Source: Candidatus Woesearchaeota archaeon (lineage in GTDB: Archaea > Nanobdellota > Nanobdellia > Woesearchaeales > UBA11716). From it: a stretch of 11,826 bases of DNA. The number at the start of each line of letters is the position of its first letter. Position 1 is the stretch's first letter. Both the position numbers and the translations under genes were made by a program. The notes under the pieces were generated by a model that had not been told where the DNA came from, searched no databases, and saw only the letters and a list, made by a program, of their open reading frames with translations. Shown here one piece after another: positions 1-6,907 of this stretch. The stretch covers positions 1 to 11,826 of the forward strand of contig DUKR01000100.1 in assembly GCA_013329175.1 (NCBI GenBank), in the 5' to 3' direction.

Positions 1-87
1 GCATCAAGCTACTATTGCGGAACCGCCGGCCATGTCTCAGCAGAAGCGGTTGCAAGGTATATAAGAGAAAATTCGAAGAGATTTTGA
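1..87 (+). mobile_element. tnpA: IS200/IS605-family Y1 transposase TnpA, C-terminal end (5' part outside window)
   Basis: The frame is open from the window edge and ends at TGA 85-87, giving 28 residues that begin ASSYYCGTAGHVS and continue into an A-V-A-R-Y-I-R-E helix. This resembles the C-terminus of IS200/IS605 (HUH, Y1 tyrosine) transposases, where a W/S-x-x-Y-F/Y-C/V-x-x-x-G-x-V-S-x-E-x-V-x-x-Y-I pattern follows the catalytic tyrosine helix. Family members excise and insert single-stranded DNA using hairpins near the element ends. The catalytic HUH motif and Tyr would lie upstream, outside the window, so activity cannot be judged. No tnpB start is found directly downstream: the ATG at 87 opens only a 31-codon frame unlike TnpB. 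The call rests on recalled family pattern from a short fragment. Confidence 0.68.
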
Positions 88-103
88 TGCGCTTACGCAC
101 ATT

Positions 104-147
104 GTGGGCATTCATCTACCCCACTTATGTGGGGAGGCTTAGCCCAC
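104..147 (+). repeat. Nested inverted repeat / hairpin downstream of tnpA, candidate transposon right-end structure
   Basis: An inner stem pairs CCCCAC (119-124) with GTGGGG (129-134) around the loop TTAT. It can be extended by CT (116-117) pairing with AG (135-136) past one unpaired A (118). An outer stem pairs GTGGGC (104-109) with GCCCAC (142-147). IS200/IS605 ends carry imperfect subterminal hairpins with an unpaired base, recognised by TnpA, and this structure lies 17-60 bases after the tnpA stop, so it may be the right-end hairpin. No T-run follows, so it does not look like an intrinsic terminator. The exact cleavage site and element boundary cannot be set from one copy. Confidence 0.5.
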
Positions 148-188
148 GGTTGGCTAATTTAGTAGTGATTAGTAGGTATTAGTATGAG

Positions 189-353
189 CTACTGATGTTC
201 GACACTTGATCGTTCTTTCTTGACGATAAACCTACCCGCCGGAAGCTGTAACCTCAATCCAAATGTCTGTCGTCGCTGAACTTCAGAAATATTTTTATAG
301 ATAAACTGGCTACCCTGCTGCCATGATACCATCTGCACAGGATTATCGTGCAT
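189..353 (-). CDS. Possible small protein of 54 residues, function unknown
   Basis: Reading the minus strand from ATG at 353 down to TAG at 191-189 gives 54 residues starting MHDNPVQMVSWQQGSQF, followed by a basic, strand-like segment with QRRQTFGLRLQLPAG and RFIVKKERSSVEHQ. Composition is balanced and polar/hydrophobic alternation suggests beta structure. A stop codon lies in frame ten bases upstream of the ATG, so this is the longest possible start. The upstream bases AAAGAG give only a weak ribosome-binding site. An AT-rich stretch on the minus strand (AAAAAGTAAAAGC, about 372-384) could supply a promoter. It would be divergent from the aro operon. A second minus-strand frame (436-254, 60 residues, Cys-rich) overlaps it and looks less protein-like. 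I do not recognise the family, and chance is a real alternative. Confidence 0.33.
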   Translation of the reverse strand: MHDNPVQMVSWQQGSQFIYKNISEVQRRQTFGLRLQLPAGRFIVKKERSSVEHQ

Positions 354-389
354 GTTTTCTCTTTAGCGCAAGCTTTTACTTTTTGGGCT

Positions 390-429
390 AAGGCCTCAGG
401 CCCCTCTCCAATACCAAAGGCCTTGAGGC
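390..429. promoter_or_regulatory. Paired GGCCT/GAGGC repeat upstream of the aro promoter, candidate operator
   Basis: AAGGCCTCAGG (390-400) and AAGGCCTTGAGGC (417-429) are near-identical direct copies spaced 27 bases apart. They can also pair as an inverted repeat: GCCTCA (393-398) with TGAGGC (424-429), or the two AGGCCT palindromes with each other. They sit just upstream of the TATA-like box at 435-442. A regulator bound here could block or recruit transcription factors. No known regulator motif was recognised. Confidence 0.3.
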
Positions 430-434
430 AAAGC

Positions 435-442
435 ATTTAATA
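435..442 (+). promoter_or_regulatory. Candidate archaeal TATA box for the aro operon
   Basis: ATTTAATA at 435-442 is followed at about 25 bases by a purine-rich region (about 463-466) suitable for initiation, giving a leader of roughly 17-20 bases that contains the ribosome-binding site. Archaeal TATA boxes usually lie about 26 bases upstream of the start of transcription, so spacing fits. The upstream bases (GGCAAAGC) are a weak BRE-like purine run. The call is by position and composition only. Confidence 0.4.
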
Positions 443-467
443 CCACAGAGACAACAAAGCAGACACC

Positions 468-472
468 GGAGG
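468..472 (+). promoter_or_regulatory. Shine-Dalgarno site GGAGG for aroF
   Basis: GGAGG lies 9 bases before the ATG at 482, an ideal spacing. It supports this start codon over later internal methionines and shows that the first gene of the operon is led rather than leaderless. Confidence 0.75.
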
Positions 473-481
473 AACAACACC

Positions 482-1492
482 ATGATTATCGTGATGAAAC
501 AGGGGGCAAAAAAAGAGCAGATAGACTTAGTCATAAGGGGAGTAAAGGAGGCAGGACTTGACCCAAGGCCGCTACACGGAACTGAACGGACAGTGATTGC
601 AGTCATCGGCGACGAGCGAAAGCTGGAGAAGGATAAATTCAAGGCACTCACCGGCGTAGAGAAGGTGATGGAGGTGCTCAAGCCCTACAAGCTCGCATCA
701 AAAGAGGGCAAGCACAAGAGCAAGGTTCGGGTAGGGGACATAGTCATCGGAGGAGAGCGGGTCATCGTGATAGGTGGGCCATGCTCAGTGGAATCTGAAG
801 AGCAGATCATCGCAATCGCTAAAGAAGTGAAGAAGGCAGGAGCCCATCTTCTGAGGGGTGGGGCGTTCAAGCCGCGGACAGGCCCCTATGACTTTCAGGG
901 GCTGGGGGAAGCAGGGCTGAAGATGCTTGCAAAGGCAAGAGCTGCTACGGGCCTTGGCATCGTCACCGAGGTGCTTGACCCGCGCAATGTCGAGCTTGTC
1001 GCAAAGTATGCTGATGTCCTGCAGATAGGAACAAGAAACATGCAGAACTATGCCCTCCTCAAGGAAGCAGGAAAACAGCGAAAGCCTGTACTCCTGAAAA
1101 GGGGGATGTGGGCGACCTATAAGGAATTTCTTCTTGCTGCCGAGTACATCATGAGCCAGGGGAACAGGGAAGTCATCTTGTGCGAGCGCGGCATCAGGAC
1201 GTTTGAGACCCACACGAGAAACACCCTTGACATCACTGCGGTTCCGGTATTGCACGAGTTGACGCATCTTCCGGTGGTTGTTGACCCAAGCCATGCTACA
1301 GGCATACGAAGCCTTGTCGCGCCGTGCGCAAGAGCTGCAATTGCTGCAGGCGCTGACGGCCTGACTATCGAGACACATACCCATCCTGAAAAGTCAGTCT
1401 CTGATGCAAGCCAGACTATAAGCACAGAGGAGTTCATTCAGCTGATGAAAGAGCTGAAGGCGATAGCCAAAGCCGTGGGAAGAGAGCTATGA
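482..1492 (+). CDS. aroF: 3-deoxy-D-arabino-heptulosonate 7-phosphate (DAHP) synthase, class I-beta with N-terminal regulatory domain
   Basis: This enzyme condenses phosphoenolpyruvate and erythrose-4-phosphate to DAHP, the first shikimate-pathway step, in the cytosol. The 336 residues match the Thermotoga-type layout (about 338): a ferredoxin-like domain at about 1-70, then a TIM barrel. Metal ligands are visible as Cys101 (GPCS), His271 (DPSHATG), Glu297 and Asp308; substrate residues include Lys130 in GGAFKPRTG and Lys206-Arg207 in LLKRGM. Trp210 follows RGM where small residues are common. In T. maritima the N-terminal domain binds tyrosine or phenylalanine for feedback control, so similar inhibition is inferred here. 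There is no fused chorismate mutase domain. Start ATG is supported by GGAGG nine bases upstream. It is the first gene of the operon and its stop overlaps aroB in ATGA. The symbol is generic; aroG or aroA is used in some genomes. Confidence 0.96.
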   Translation: MIIVMKQGAKKEQIDLVIRGVKEAGLDPRPLHGTERTVIAVIGDERKLEKDKFKALTGVEKVMEVLKPYKLASKEGKHKSKVRVGDIVIGGERVIVIGGPCSVESEEQIIAIAKEVKKAGAHLLRGGAFKPRTGPYDFQGLGEAGLKMLAKARAATGLGIVTEVLDPRNVELVAKYADVLQIGTRNMQNYALLKEAGKQRKPVLLKRGMWATYKEFLLAAEYIMSQGNREVILCERGIRTFETHTRNTLDITAVPVLHELTHLPVVVDPSHATGIRSLVAPCARAAIAAGADGLTIETHTHPEKSVSDASQTISTEEFIQLMKELKAIAKAVGREL

Positions 1493-2601
1493 AGGCAGGC
1501 GTAACTGTCCACCTGAAAAAAGAGCAGGATGATTCATATGACATCGTGATAGGAAACGGCATCCTCCCTTCCCTTGGCCATGAGCTTTCCAAAAGGAGGA
1601 TAGGCAGCAGGTATGCAGTCATCACTGATACGAGGGTCGCAAGGCTTTGGGCAAAGCCCGTACTTTCCTCACTTCGTAAGGAGAGATTGGCTGCCCGCTA
1701 TGTTACTTTTCAGGGGAGAGAGGCTTCCAAGAATCTTGCGGCAGTCTCTTTGCTTCTTGAGAAGCTTTCCTGGCTTGGTCTGGACAGGTCATCCTGTGTC
1801 ATCGCGCTTGGCGGAGGGGTTGTTGGCGATGTTGCGGGGTTTGTTGCTGCAACCTACATGAGAGGCATACCGCTTGTGCAGGTCCCTACCACCCTTCTTG
1901 CCATGGCTGACTCGTCTGTGGGGGGGAAGACTGGCGTTGACCTTCATGCTGGGAAAAATCTTGCCGGAGCCTTCCATCAGCCAAGGCTTGTGTTCATTGA
2001 TGTGTGCGTACTTTCCACGCTTCCCAAAAAGGAATTGAGGAGCGGGATGGCTGAAGTCATCAAGCATGCGGTCATAGGCGATGCAAAGATGTTCTCGCTT
2101 CTTGAGCAGGAGATAGAGAGGGTGTATGCCCTTGATATGGCCTGCATCGGGAAGCTTGTGAAGAGGAACTGCGCAATCAAGGCACGGATTGTTGAGCAGG
2201 ATGAGAGGGAATGCAACCTTCGCAAGATTGCCAATTACGGGCATACCATTGGCCATGCCCTTGAATCGCTTACCGCCTATAGGCGCTACTCGCATGGCGA
2301 GGCCATCGCCATCGGGATGGCGGCTGAAGCGCTTATCGCTGAGAAGCAGGGTGTGCTTTCTGCTAAAGACAGGCAGAGGCAGAATGCACTGCTGAGGAGG
2401 GCGGGATTTGACCTTGCGTTCCCGAAAGACATTGCTATCAGGGAGGTGCTTGCGGAAATCAGGAAGGATAAGAAAGCGATAGATAAAGCCGCACGCTTTG
2501 CGCTTCCTGCAGGGATTGGAATGATGCATCAGGTGAAAGGAAGGTTTGGCATTGCTGTTGATGAAAGGATTGTCAGGAGTGCTCTTGAGGAATCACGATG
2601 A
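1489..2601 (+). CDS. aroB: 3-dehydroquinate synthase (classical NAD/metal-dependent type)
   Basis: It converts DAHP to 3-dehydroquinate with catalytic NAD+ and a divalent metal. The 370 residues are normal length. Visible motifs are the nucleotide-binding GGGVVGDVAGF (108-118), PTTLLAMADSSVGGKTGVD (133-151), metal ligand Glu189 in SGMAEVIKH, His252 and His256 in NYGHTIGHALE, and His269 in SHGEA. This is the bacterial/eukaryal AroB fold, not the unrelated archaeal DHQ synthase II (AroB') that works with aspartate semialdehyde-derived precursors. Together with the DAHP synthase it shows that this organism uses the classical erythrose-4-phosphate entry. The ATG overlaps the aroF stop (ATGA), preceded by a GGAAGAG ribosome-binding site, and its own stop overlaps aroDE the same way. 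Confidence 0.96.
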   Translation: MKAGVTVHLKKEQDDSYDIVIGNGILPSLGHELSKRRIGSRYAVITDTRVARLWAKPVLSSLRKERLAARYVTFQGREASKNLAAVSLLLEKLSWLGLDRSSCVIALGGGVVGDVAGFVAATYMRGIPLVQVPTTLLAMADSSVGGKTGVDLHAGKNLAGAFHQPRLVFIDVCVLSTLPKKELRSGMAEVIKHAVIGDAKMFSLLEQEIERVYALDMACIGKLVKRNCAIKARIVEQDERECNLRKIANYGHTIGHALESLTAYRRYSHGEAIAIGMAAEALIAEKQGVLSAKDRQRQNALLRRAGFDLAFPKDIAIREVLAEIRKDKKAIDKAARFALPAGIGMMHQVKGRFGIAVDERIVRSALEESR

Positions 2602-4055
2602 TATGCGTACCCATAGCTTGCGCTACAAATGACGAAATAGTCCGGGAGGCCCAGGCTGCTATGCATGCTGACGTCATAGAATTGCGCATTGATTCTCTTA
2701 GAGAGGAGCCTGACCTGACCTATCTTCTGGCATCTATAACAAAGCCTGTCATCGTAACAAACAGGGTGGAGAGTGAAGGAGGAAAGGCGAGGAAGTCTGA
2801 TGCCAGGATTGCTGTCCTGTGCGAAGCCTGCTCTCTGGGGGCTGCCTATGTTGACATTGAGTATGCTTCAGGAGCCATCCTCCTTGATAACGTGCTGAAA
2901 GCAAAGGGACAGACCAAGGTGATAGTGTCCCATCATGATTTCTCAGGAGTTCCTGATGGGCTGGAAAGGCTGTATGAGCGGATGAAAATTACCAGAGCTG
3001 ATGTCCTGAAGATTGCCGTAACTGCTAGGACAATTACGGATAATCTTGCGGTGTTTGCGCTGCTGAAGAGGGCGACAAAAGAGGGGATTGACCTTATTGC
3101 TTTATGCATGGGAGCGCACGGAGAGATATCACGCATCTTAGGGCCTATGTTTGGCTCGTACCTGACGTTTGGCTCTCTTGACTCAGGAAAGGAGACAGCG
3201 CCTGGGCAGATACCCTCTCAGGAGCTTTCCGAGGTGTACAGAGTAACGGCCCTTGGCCATTCAACAAAAATATATGGGCTTGTGGGGAATCCCGTTGACA
3301 AGAGCAAAGGGTATCTTCTGCATAACAAGGCGTTTGCTGCTGCTGGCGTGAATGCGGTATATGCCCCTTTCCTTGTTGATGACCTGAAAGGATTTGTTCA
3401 GGGCTTTCGCGACACCATTTCTGGGTTCTCGGTGACCATGCCGCATAAGGAATCTATCATCCCGCTGCTTGATGTGGTTAGTGATGATGCCAAAGCCATA
3501 GGTTCTGTCAACACCGTCATCGTTGAGGATGGGAAGCTGATAGGCTCAAACACCGACGGCAAGGGAGCAGTTGATGCCCTCAGGGAAGTGTGTGAGGTTT
3601 CTGGCGGGGCTGCTGTCGTTGTTGGGACAGGGGGAGCAGCAAAGGCAATAGCCCATCAGCTGCATAGGGAGGGATGCAGGGTTATTGTTGCTGGAAGGAA
3701 CAGTGAGAAGGCGCGGGCAATCGCTGCACGCACCAGTGGAGTGAGCATTCCACTTGGCAAGATACGTGATACCTCCTTTGACATCCTGGTAAATGCGACT
3801 CCTATAGGAATGGCCCCGAATACCGAGGTGCTTCCAGTTTCAAAGTCCATACTTTCGGGAAAGGTTGTGCTTGATGCCGTATATAATCCCCCTGAAACGC
3901 TGCTTTTGCGGGAAGCAAAGAAGCTTGGCTGCAAAACAATTAGCGGAGTTGATATGTTCGTCAATCAGGCTGCGCTGCAATATTCACTGTGGACCGGAAA
4001 GGCGGCTGATATGGAATTGATGAAGGGGGCAGTGCTTGAGTCTTTGCTACCATGA
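2598..4055 (+). CDS. aroDE: Bifunctional 3-dehydroquinate dehydratase (type I) / shikimate dehydrogenase fusion
   Basis: One 485-residue chain performs steps 3 and 4: dehydroquinate to dehydroshikimate, then NADPH-dependent reduction to shikimate. Residues 1-215 form the type I AroD barrel with Glu28-Arg30 (ELRID), His113 (SHHDF), Schiff-base Lys138 (LKIAVTA), Arg179 (ISR) and Gln204 (APGQ). Residues 222-485 form AroE with the substrate site NPVDKSKGYLLHN (231-243), VTMPHK with Thr280 and catalytic Lys284, NTDGKG with catalytic Asp320, and the Rossmann loop GTGGAAKA (343-350). Gly238 replaces the usual second Ser of the SxS substrate motif, and Lys235 replaces the usual His. AGR at about 365-367 fits NADP use. 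AroD-AroE fusions are known in plants and some bacteria such as Chlamydia. Translation is coupled by ATGA at both ends. Confidence 0.95.
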   Translation: MICVPIACATNDEIVREAQAAMHADVIELRIDSLREEPDLTYLLASITKPVIVTNRVESEGGKARKSDARIAVLCEACSLGAAYVDIEYASGAILLDNVLKAKGQTKVIVSHHDFSGVPDGLERLYERMKITRADVLKIAVTARTITDNLAVFALLKRATKEGIDLIALCMGAHGEISRILGPMFGSYLTFGSLDSGKETAPGQIPSQELSEVYRVTALGHSTKIYGLVGNPVDKSKGYLLHNKAFAAAGVNAVYAPFLVDDLKGFVQGFRDTISGFSVTMPHKESIIPLLDVVSDDAKAIGSVNTVIVEDGKLIGSNTDGKGAVDALREVCEVSGGAAVVVGTGGAAKAIAHQLHREGCRVIVAGRNSEKARAIAARTSGVSIPLGKIRDTSFDILVNATPIGMAPNTEVLPVSKSILSGKVVLDAVYNPPETLLLREAKKLGCKTISGVDMFVNQAALQYSLWTGKAADMELMKGAVLESLLP

Positions 4056-5314
4056 AAACAAAAGCCATCAAACCCGCCAAGAATATCAATGCTGAAGTGG
4101 CCATCCCAGGCTCAAAGAGCTTTATGAATCGGGCGCTCATCTGTGCTGCGCTTGCCCCTGGAACGACACGGCTTCAGCAGGCATCGTTCTGCGAGGATAC
4201 AGCATATATGATGGAGGCACTCAGGCAATTTGGCGTTGGGATTGAGCGGGACGGAACAGACGCCTTGGTGAGCGGAACAGGCGGAGCGCTTTCTGCTCCA
4301 GGGGAGGATGTCTATGTAGGCGCGGCCGGGACCACCCTGCGCTTTCTTACCACGCTTGCCGCGCTTGCAAAAGGAAAGACGACACTGACGGGAAACAAAA
4401 GGATGCAGGAGCGGCCGATTGCGGACCTCCTCATGGGGCTCTCGCAGCTTGGGGTGAAGGCAAAGCCATTGAAGGGTAATGGATGCCCTCCGGTGGTGGT
4501 TGAAGGAAAAGGGCTCAGGGGAGGAAAAATCAGGATTCATGGCGAAAAGAGCAGTCAATATCTAACGTCGCTTCTTCTTTGTGCGCCGTATGCTGCTGGC
4601 GAAATCACCATCGAGATAGAGGGAGAGCTTACCTCAAAGCCGTACGTTACGATGACTCTCTCGGTGATGTCGGAGTTTGGCGTTCAGGCAGTGAATTATT
4701 CCTATCGGCGTTTTGTCGTGAGGCCAGGGCGCTATGAGGCACGCAATTATCTTATTGAAGCAGATGCGTCCGGCTCCTCTTACTTCCTCGCCGCAGCAGC
4801 CGTGACTGGCGGGACTGTCCGTGTCATGGGGCTGAGGCCTGATTCGCTGCAGGGAGACGTGGGGTTTTCAGAGCTTCTGCTGAGGATGGGATGCAGGGTG
4901 ACCAATGGCACAGAGTTCATTGAGGTCACAGGCGGGAACCTGAAAGGCATCGCCGCTGACATGAATTCCATGCCTGATGCCGTCATGACTCTTGCTGTCG
5001 TTGCCTGTTTTGCCACGGGGCAGACTGCCATCACCGGGATAGGAAACCTGAAGATTAAGGAGACAGACAGGATTGCTGCCACGGCTGCTGAGCTCCGCAA
5101 GCTTGGCGCTGCTGTTGTAACTACTGGGGATTCTATGACTATTACTCCTCCTGCGTCGGTTTCCGGCGCGAGGATAGCTACGTATGATGACCACAGGATG
5201 GCAATGGCTTTTGCAGTTGCAGGGCTTGCTGCAAAGGGAATGGTGATTGAAAATCCTGATGTTGTGGGAAAATCGTTTCCCGAATACTGGGAGCTTTTGG
5301 AGAAGCTGCGATGA
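4052..5314 (+). CDS. aroA: 3-phosphoshikimate 1-carboxyvinyltransferase (EPSP synthase)
   Basis: It joins shikimate-3-phosphate and PEP to make EPSP. The 420 residues have the family's two-domain layout. Conserved residues are Lys22-Ser23 and Arg27 (PGSKSFMNR), GTTLRFLT (93-100), the MQERPI segment (118-123), SSQYLTSLLL (167-176), ADASGSSYF (237-245), catalytic Asp309 (MPDAV), Glu337 and Arg340 (KIKETDR), DDHRMAM (379-385) and Lys407 (VGKSFPEYW). Gly93 matches the E. coli Gly96 position, but Phe98 stands where E. coli has Pro101 in its PEP-site loop. It precedes aroK in the operon although it acts after it. The ATG overlaps the aroDE stop and its stop overlaps aroK, both in ATGA. Confidence 0.96.
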   Translation: MKTKAIKPAKNINAEVAIPGSKSFMNRALICAALAPGTTRLQQASFCEDTAYMMEALRQFGVGIERDGTDALVSGTGGALSAPGEDVYVGAAGTTLRFLTTLAALAKGKTTLTGNKRMQERPIADLLMGLSQLGVKAKPLKGNGCPPVVVEGKGLRGGKIRIHGEKSSQYLTSLLLCAPYAAGEITIEIEGELTSKPYVTMTLSVMSEFGVQAVNYSYRRFVVRPGRYEARNYLIEADASGSSYFLAAAAVTGGTVRVMGLRPDSLQGDVGFSELLLRMGCRVTNGTEFIEVTGGNLKGIAADMNSMPDAVMTLAVVACFATGQTAITGIGNLKIKETDRIAATAAELRKLGAAVVTTGDSMTITPPASVSGARIATYDDHRMAMAFAVAGLAAKGMVIENPDVVGKSFPEYWELLEKLR

Positions 5315-5835
5315 ATGTCGTTTTGATTGGATATAGGGGAACGGGAAAGACTGCTGCGGGGAGAATCCTTGCTAAGAGGCTGTCGAAGGGTTTTGCCGAT
5401 ACCGATGAGATTGTTGTCGAGAGGGCAGGCAAGAGCATCCCGGATATTTTTGCAGATGCGGGGGAGGAAGGATTCAGAAAGCTTGAGGAGGAGGCAGTTG
5501 CTGAGGCGTGCAGCATGAAAGAGGTGGTGATCGCTACCGGAGGAGGGGCGGTACTGTCAAAGAAGAACATAGCAAACCTTAAAAACGGCTCTTTGGTGTT
5601 CTGGCTGCATGCGACACCTGAGGCTATCCACAATCGGATAGCAGGGGATACCAACAGGCCGAATCTCACAGAGAACGGAGGCATGGCCGAGATTGAAGAG
5701 GTGCTCGTGAAGAGGGAAGGGCTGTATGCGGGCTGTGCTGATGCGGTGATTGACAGTGACATGGAGTTGCTGCCAATGGTTGACAGCATCATTGCTGCGT
5801 ATAACCGTTTAGCGGGGAAAAAACATGGCAAGTAA
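5311..5835 (+). CDS. aroK: Shikimate kinase, bacterial P-loop (NMP-kinase-like) type
   Basis: It phosphorylates shikimate with ATP. The 174 residues are the normal length of the bacterial AroK/AroL family. Seen are the Walker A loop GYRGTGKT (7-14), DTD at 30-32 (metal and shikimate), Arg56 in FRKLE, ATGGGAV (75-81) with the GGG shikimate site, the lid motif NRPNL (115-119), and Arg135 in KREGLY near the adenine. Most archaea instead use an unrelated GHMP-family shikimate kinase, so this type is unusual beside archaeal PheRS genes and suggests transfer from bacteria or a lineage that kept or gained bacterial enzymes. The stop lies 11 bases inside aroC. Confidence 0.95.
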   Translation: MNVVLIGYRGTGKTAAGRILAKRLSKGFADTDEIVVERAGKSIPDIFADAGEEGFRKLEEEAVAEACSMKEVVIATGGGAVLSKKNIANLKNGSLVFWLHATPEAIHNRIAGDTNRPNLTENGGMAEIEEVLVKREGLYAGCADAVIDSDMELLPMVDSIIAAYNRLAGKKHGK

Positions 5836-6892
5836 CTCGTTTGGCAGGCATTTCACCATCACGACGTTTGGCGAGAGCCACGGAACAGCCATAGGCGTGG
5901 TTGTTGATGGCGTCCCGCCAGGGATTGCCGTGAGCACTGCTGACATCCAAAAGGAACTTGACCGAAGAAAGCCAGGGCAGAGCGCCGTGACGACGCAACG
6001 CAAGGAAGACGATGCTGCTGAGGTGCTTTCAGGCATATTTGAAGGGAAGACTACTGGCGCGCCGATTGCTATCATAGTGTACAACAGGAACCAGCAGCCA
6101 AAAGATTACAGCAACCTCAAGGACGTCTTTCGGCCAGGTCATGCTGATTTCACTTTCCAGCAGAAGTATGGGCTGCGCGATTATCGTGGAGGAGGAAGGC
6201 AGTCAGGAAGGGAGACCTTAGCACGGGTTGCTGCAGGGGCTATAGCAAAAAGGCTGCTCGCTCAGGAAGGGGTGTCCATCACTGGATTTGTGCGCTCAGT
6301 TGCTGGCATCACTGCCAATACCATTGACTATGGCCAGATAGAGAAGAATCCCGTGCGGTGCCCTGACAAGGTTGCAGCAAAGGGGATGGAAAAGGCAATC
6401 CTTGCAGCAAAAGAGGATGGAGATTCCCTTGGGGGGGTTGTTGAGATCATTGCAGAGGGAGTTCCTGCAGGGATAGGTGACCCTATCTTTGCAAAGCTTG
6501 ATGCATTGCTTTCGTATGGGCTGATGACGATTGGTGCAGTGAAGGGCGTTGAAATAGGAGCAGGATTTTCTGCAGCTAAGATGAGGGGCTCAGCATCGAA
6601 TGATGCCTTTGTTAAAAAAAAAGGGAAGATTGTCACGGCAACGAATCACGCAGGAGGCATTTCAGGAGGCATCGCAAATGGCATGCCGATAGTTGCGCGC
6701 ATTGCGGTGAAGCCACCATCATCCATTGCAAAAGAGCAGCAGACTGTGGACAGCAAGGGCGCAAAGAAGACGCTCTTCGTAAAAGGAAGGCATGATCCCT
6801 GCTTATGCCCAAGGGTGGTTCCGGTAGCTGAAGCAATGGTTGCATTGGTCATAGCCGATGCGCTCCTTGCGCAGCGGATGGTCAGGCATTGA
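5825..6892 (+). CDS. aroC: Chorismate synthase
   Basis: It makes chorismate from EPSP by anti-1,4 elimination of phosphate, using reduced FMN. The 355 residues show the family signatures in order: FGESHG with His19, RRKPGQS (47-53), the segment SGIFEGKTTGAPI (69-81), RPGHADFT with His106, GGGRQSGRET (122-131), HAGGISGGIANGMPI (275-289) and GRHDP (321-325). Gln126 stands where GRSS usually has Ser. No flavin reductase domain is attached, so reduced FMN must come from elsewhere. The ATG at 5825 lies within the end of aroK, preceded by a GCGGGG-containing stretch. A run of nine A at 6614-6622 encodes part of a Lys-rich loop; the frame is intact. Confidence 0.96.
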   Translation: MASNSFGRHFTITTFGESHGTAIGVVVDGVPPGIAVSTADIQKELDRRKPGQSAVTTQRKEDDAAEVLSGIFEGKTTGAPIAIIVYNRNQQPKDYSNLKDVFRPGHADFTFQQKYGLRDYRGGGRQSGRETLARVAAGAIAKRLLAQEGVSITGFVRSVAGITANTIDYGQIEKNPVRCPDKVAAKGMEKAILAAKEDGDSLGGVVEIIAEGVPAGIGDPIFAKLDALLSYGLMTIGAVKGVEIGAGFSAAKMRGSASNDAFVKKKGKIVTATNHAGGISGGIANGMPIVARIAVKPPSSIAKEQQTVDSKGAKKTLFVKGRHDPCLCPRVVPVAEAMVALVIADALLAQRMVRH

Positions 6893-6907
6893 GCGTTGGC
6901 GGGAGAT

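Larger units (their letters stand above)
88..481. other. Intergenic region between tnpA and aroF
   Basis: This 394-base stretch has no long plus-strand gene. It holds the hairpin at 104-147, a 54-codon minus-strand frame (189-353), an AT-rich patch at 286-300 (ATATTTTTATAG) that could act as a distal TATA-like element, the repeat pair at 390-429, and the probable core promoter and ribosome-binding site of the aro operon at 435-472. I see no tRNA, CRISPR repeat or recognisable riboswitch in it. Confidence 0.6.

Noticed and set aside
119..134. CCCCAC-TTAT-GTGGGG hairpin as an intrinsic transcription terminator
   Set aside because: No T-run follows the stem, and the location right after tnpA fits a transposon-end structure better.
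87..182. Short plus-strand frame directly after tnpA as a tnpB start
   Set aside because: The 31-residue translation (MRLRTLWAFIYPTYVGRL...) lacks the TnpB N-terminal pattern and runs through the hairpin, so it is not supported.
254..436. 60-residue minus-strand frame in the intergenic region
   Set aside because: It overlaps the more protein-like 54-residue frame, covers the candidate operator and TATA region, and has a Cys-rich composition without motifs. It was not kept as a gene, though it cannot be fully excluded.
785..1384. 199-residue minus-strand frame opposite aroF
   Set aside because: It is opposite the DAHP synthase barrel and its Cys/Ser-rich translation matches no family I know.
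1789..2529. 246-residue minus-strand frame opposite aroB
   Set aside because: It is antisense to conserved AroB active-site motifs, has no domain pattern and no plausible context. I treat it as a shadow frame.
6614..6622. Run of nine A in aroC as a programmed frameshift or sequencing error site
   Set aside because: The reading frame is intact on both sides and later motifs (GGISGGIANG, GRHDP) are in frame. The run encodes a Lys-rich loop, and no alternative product is evident.
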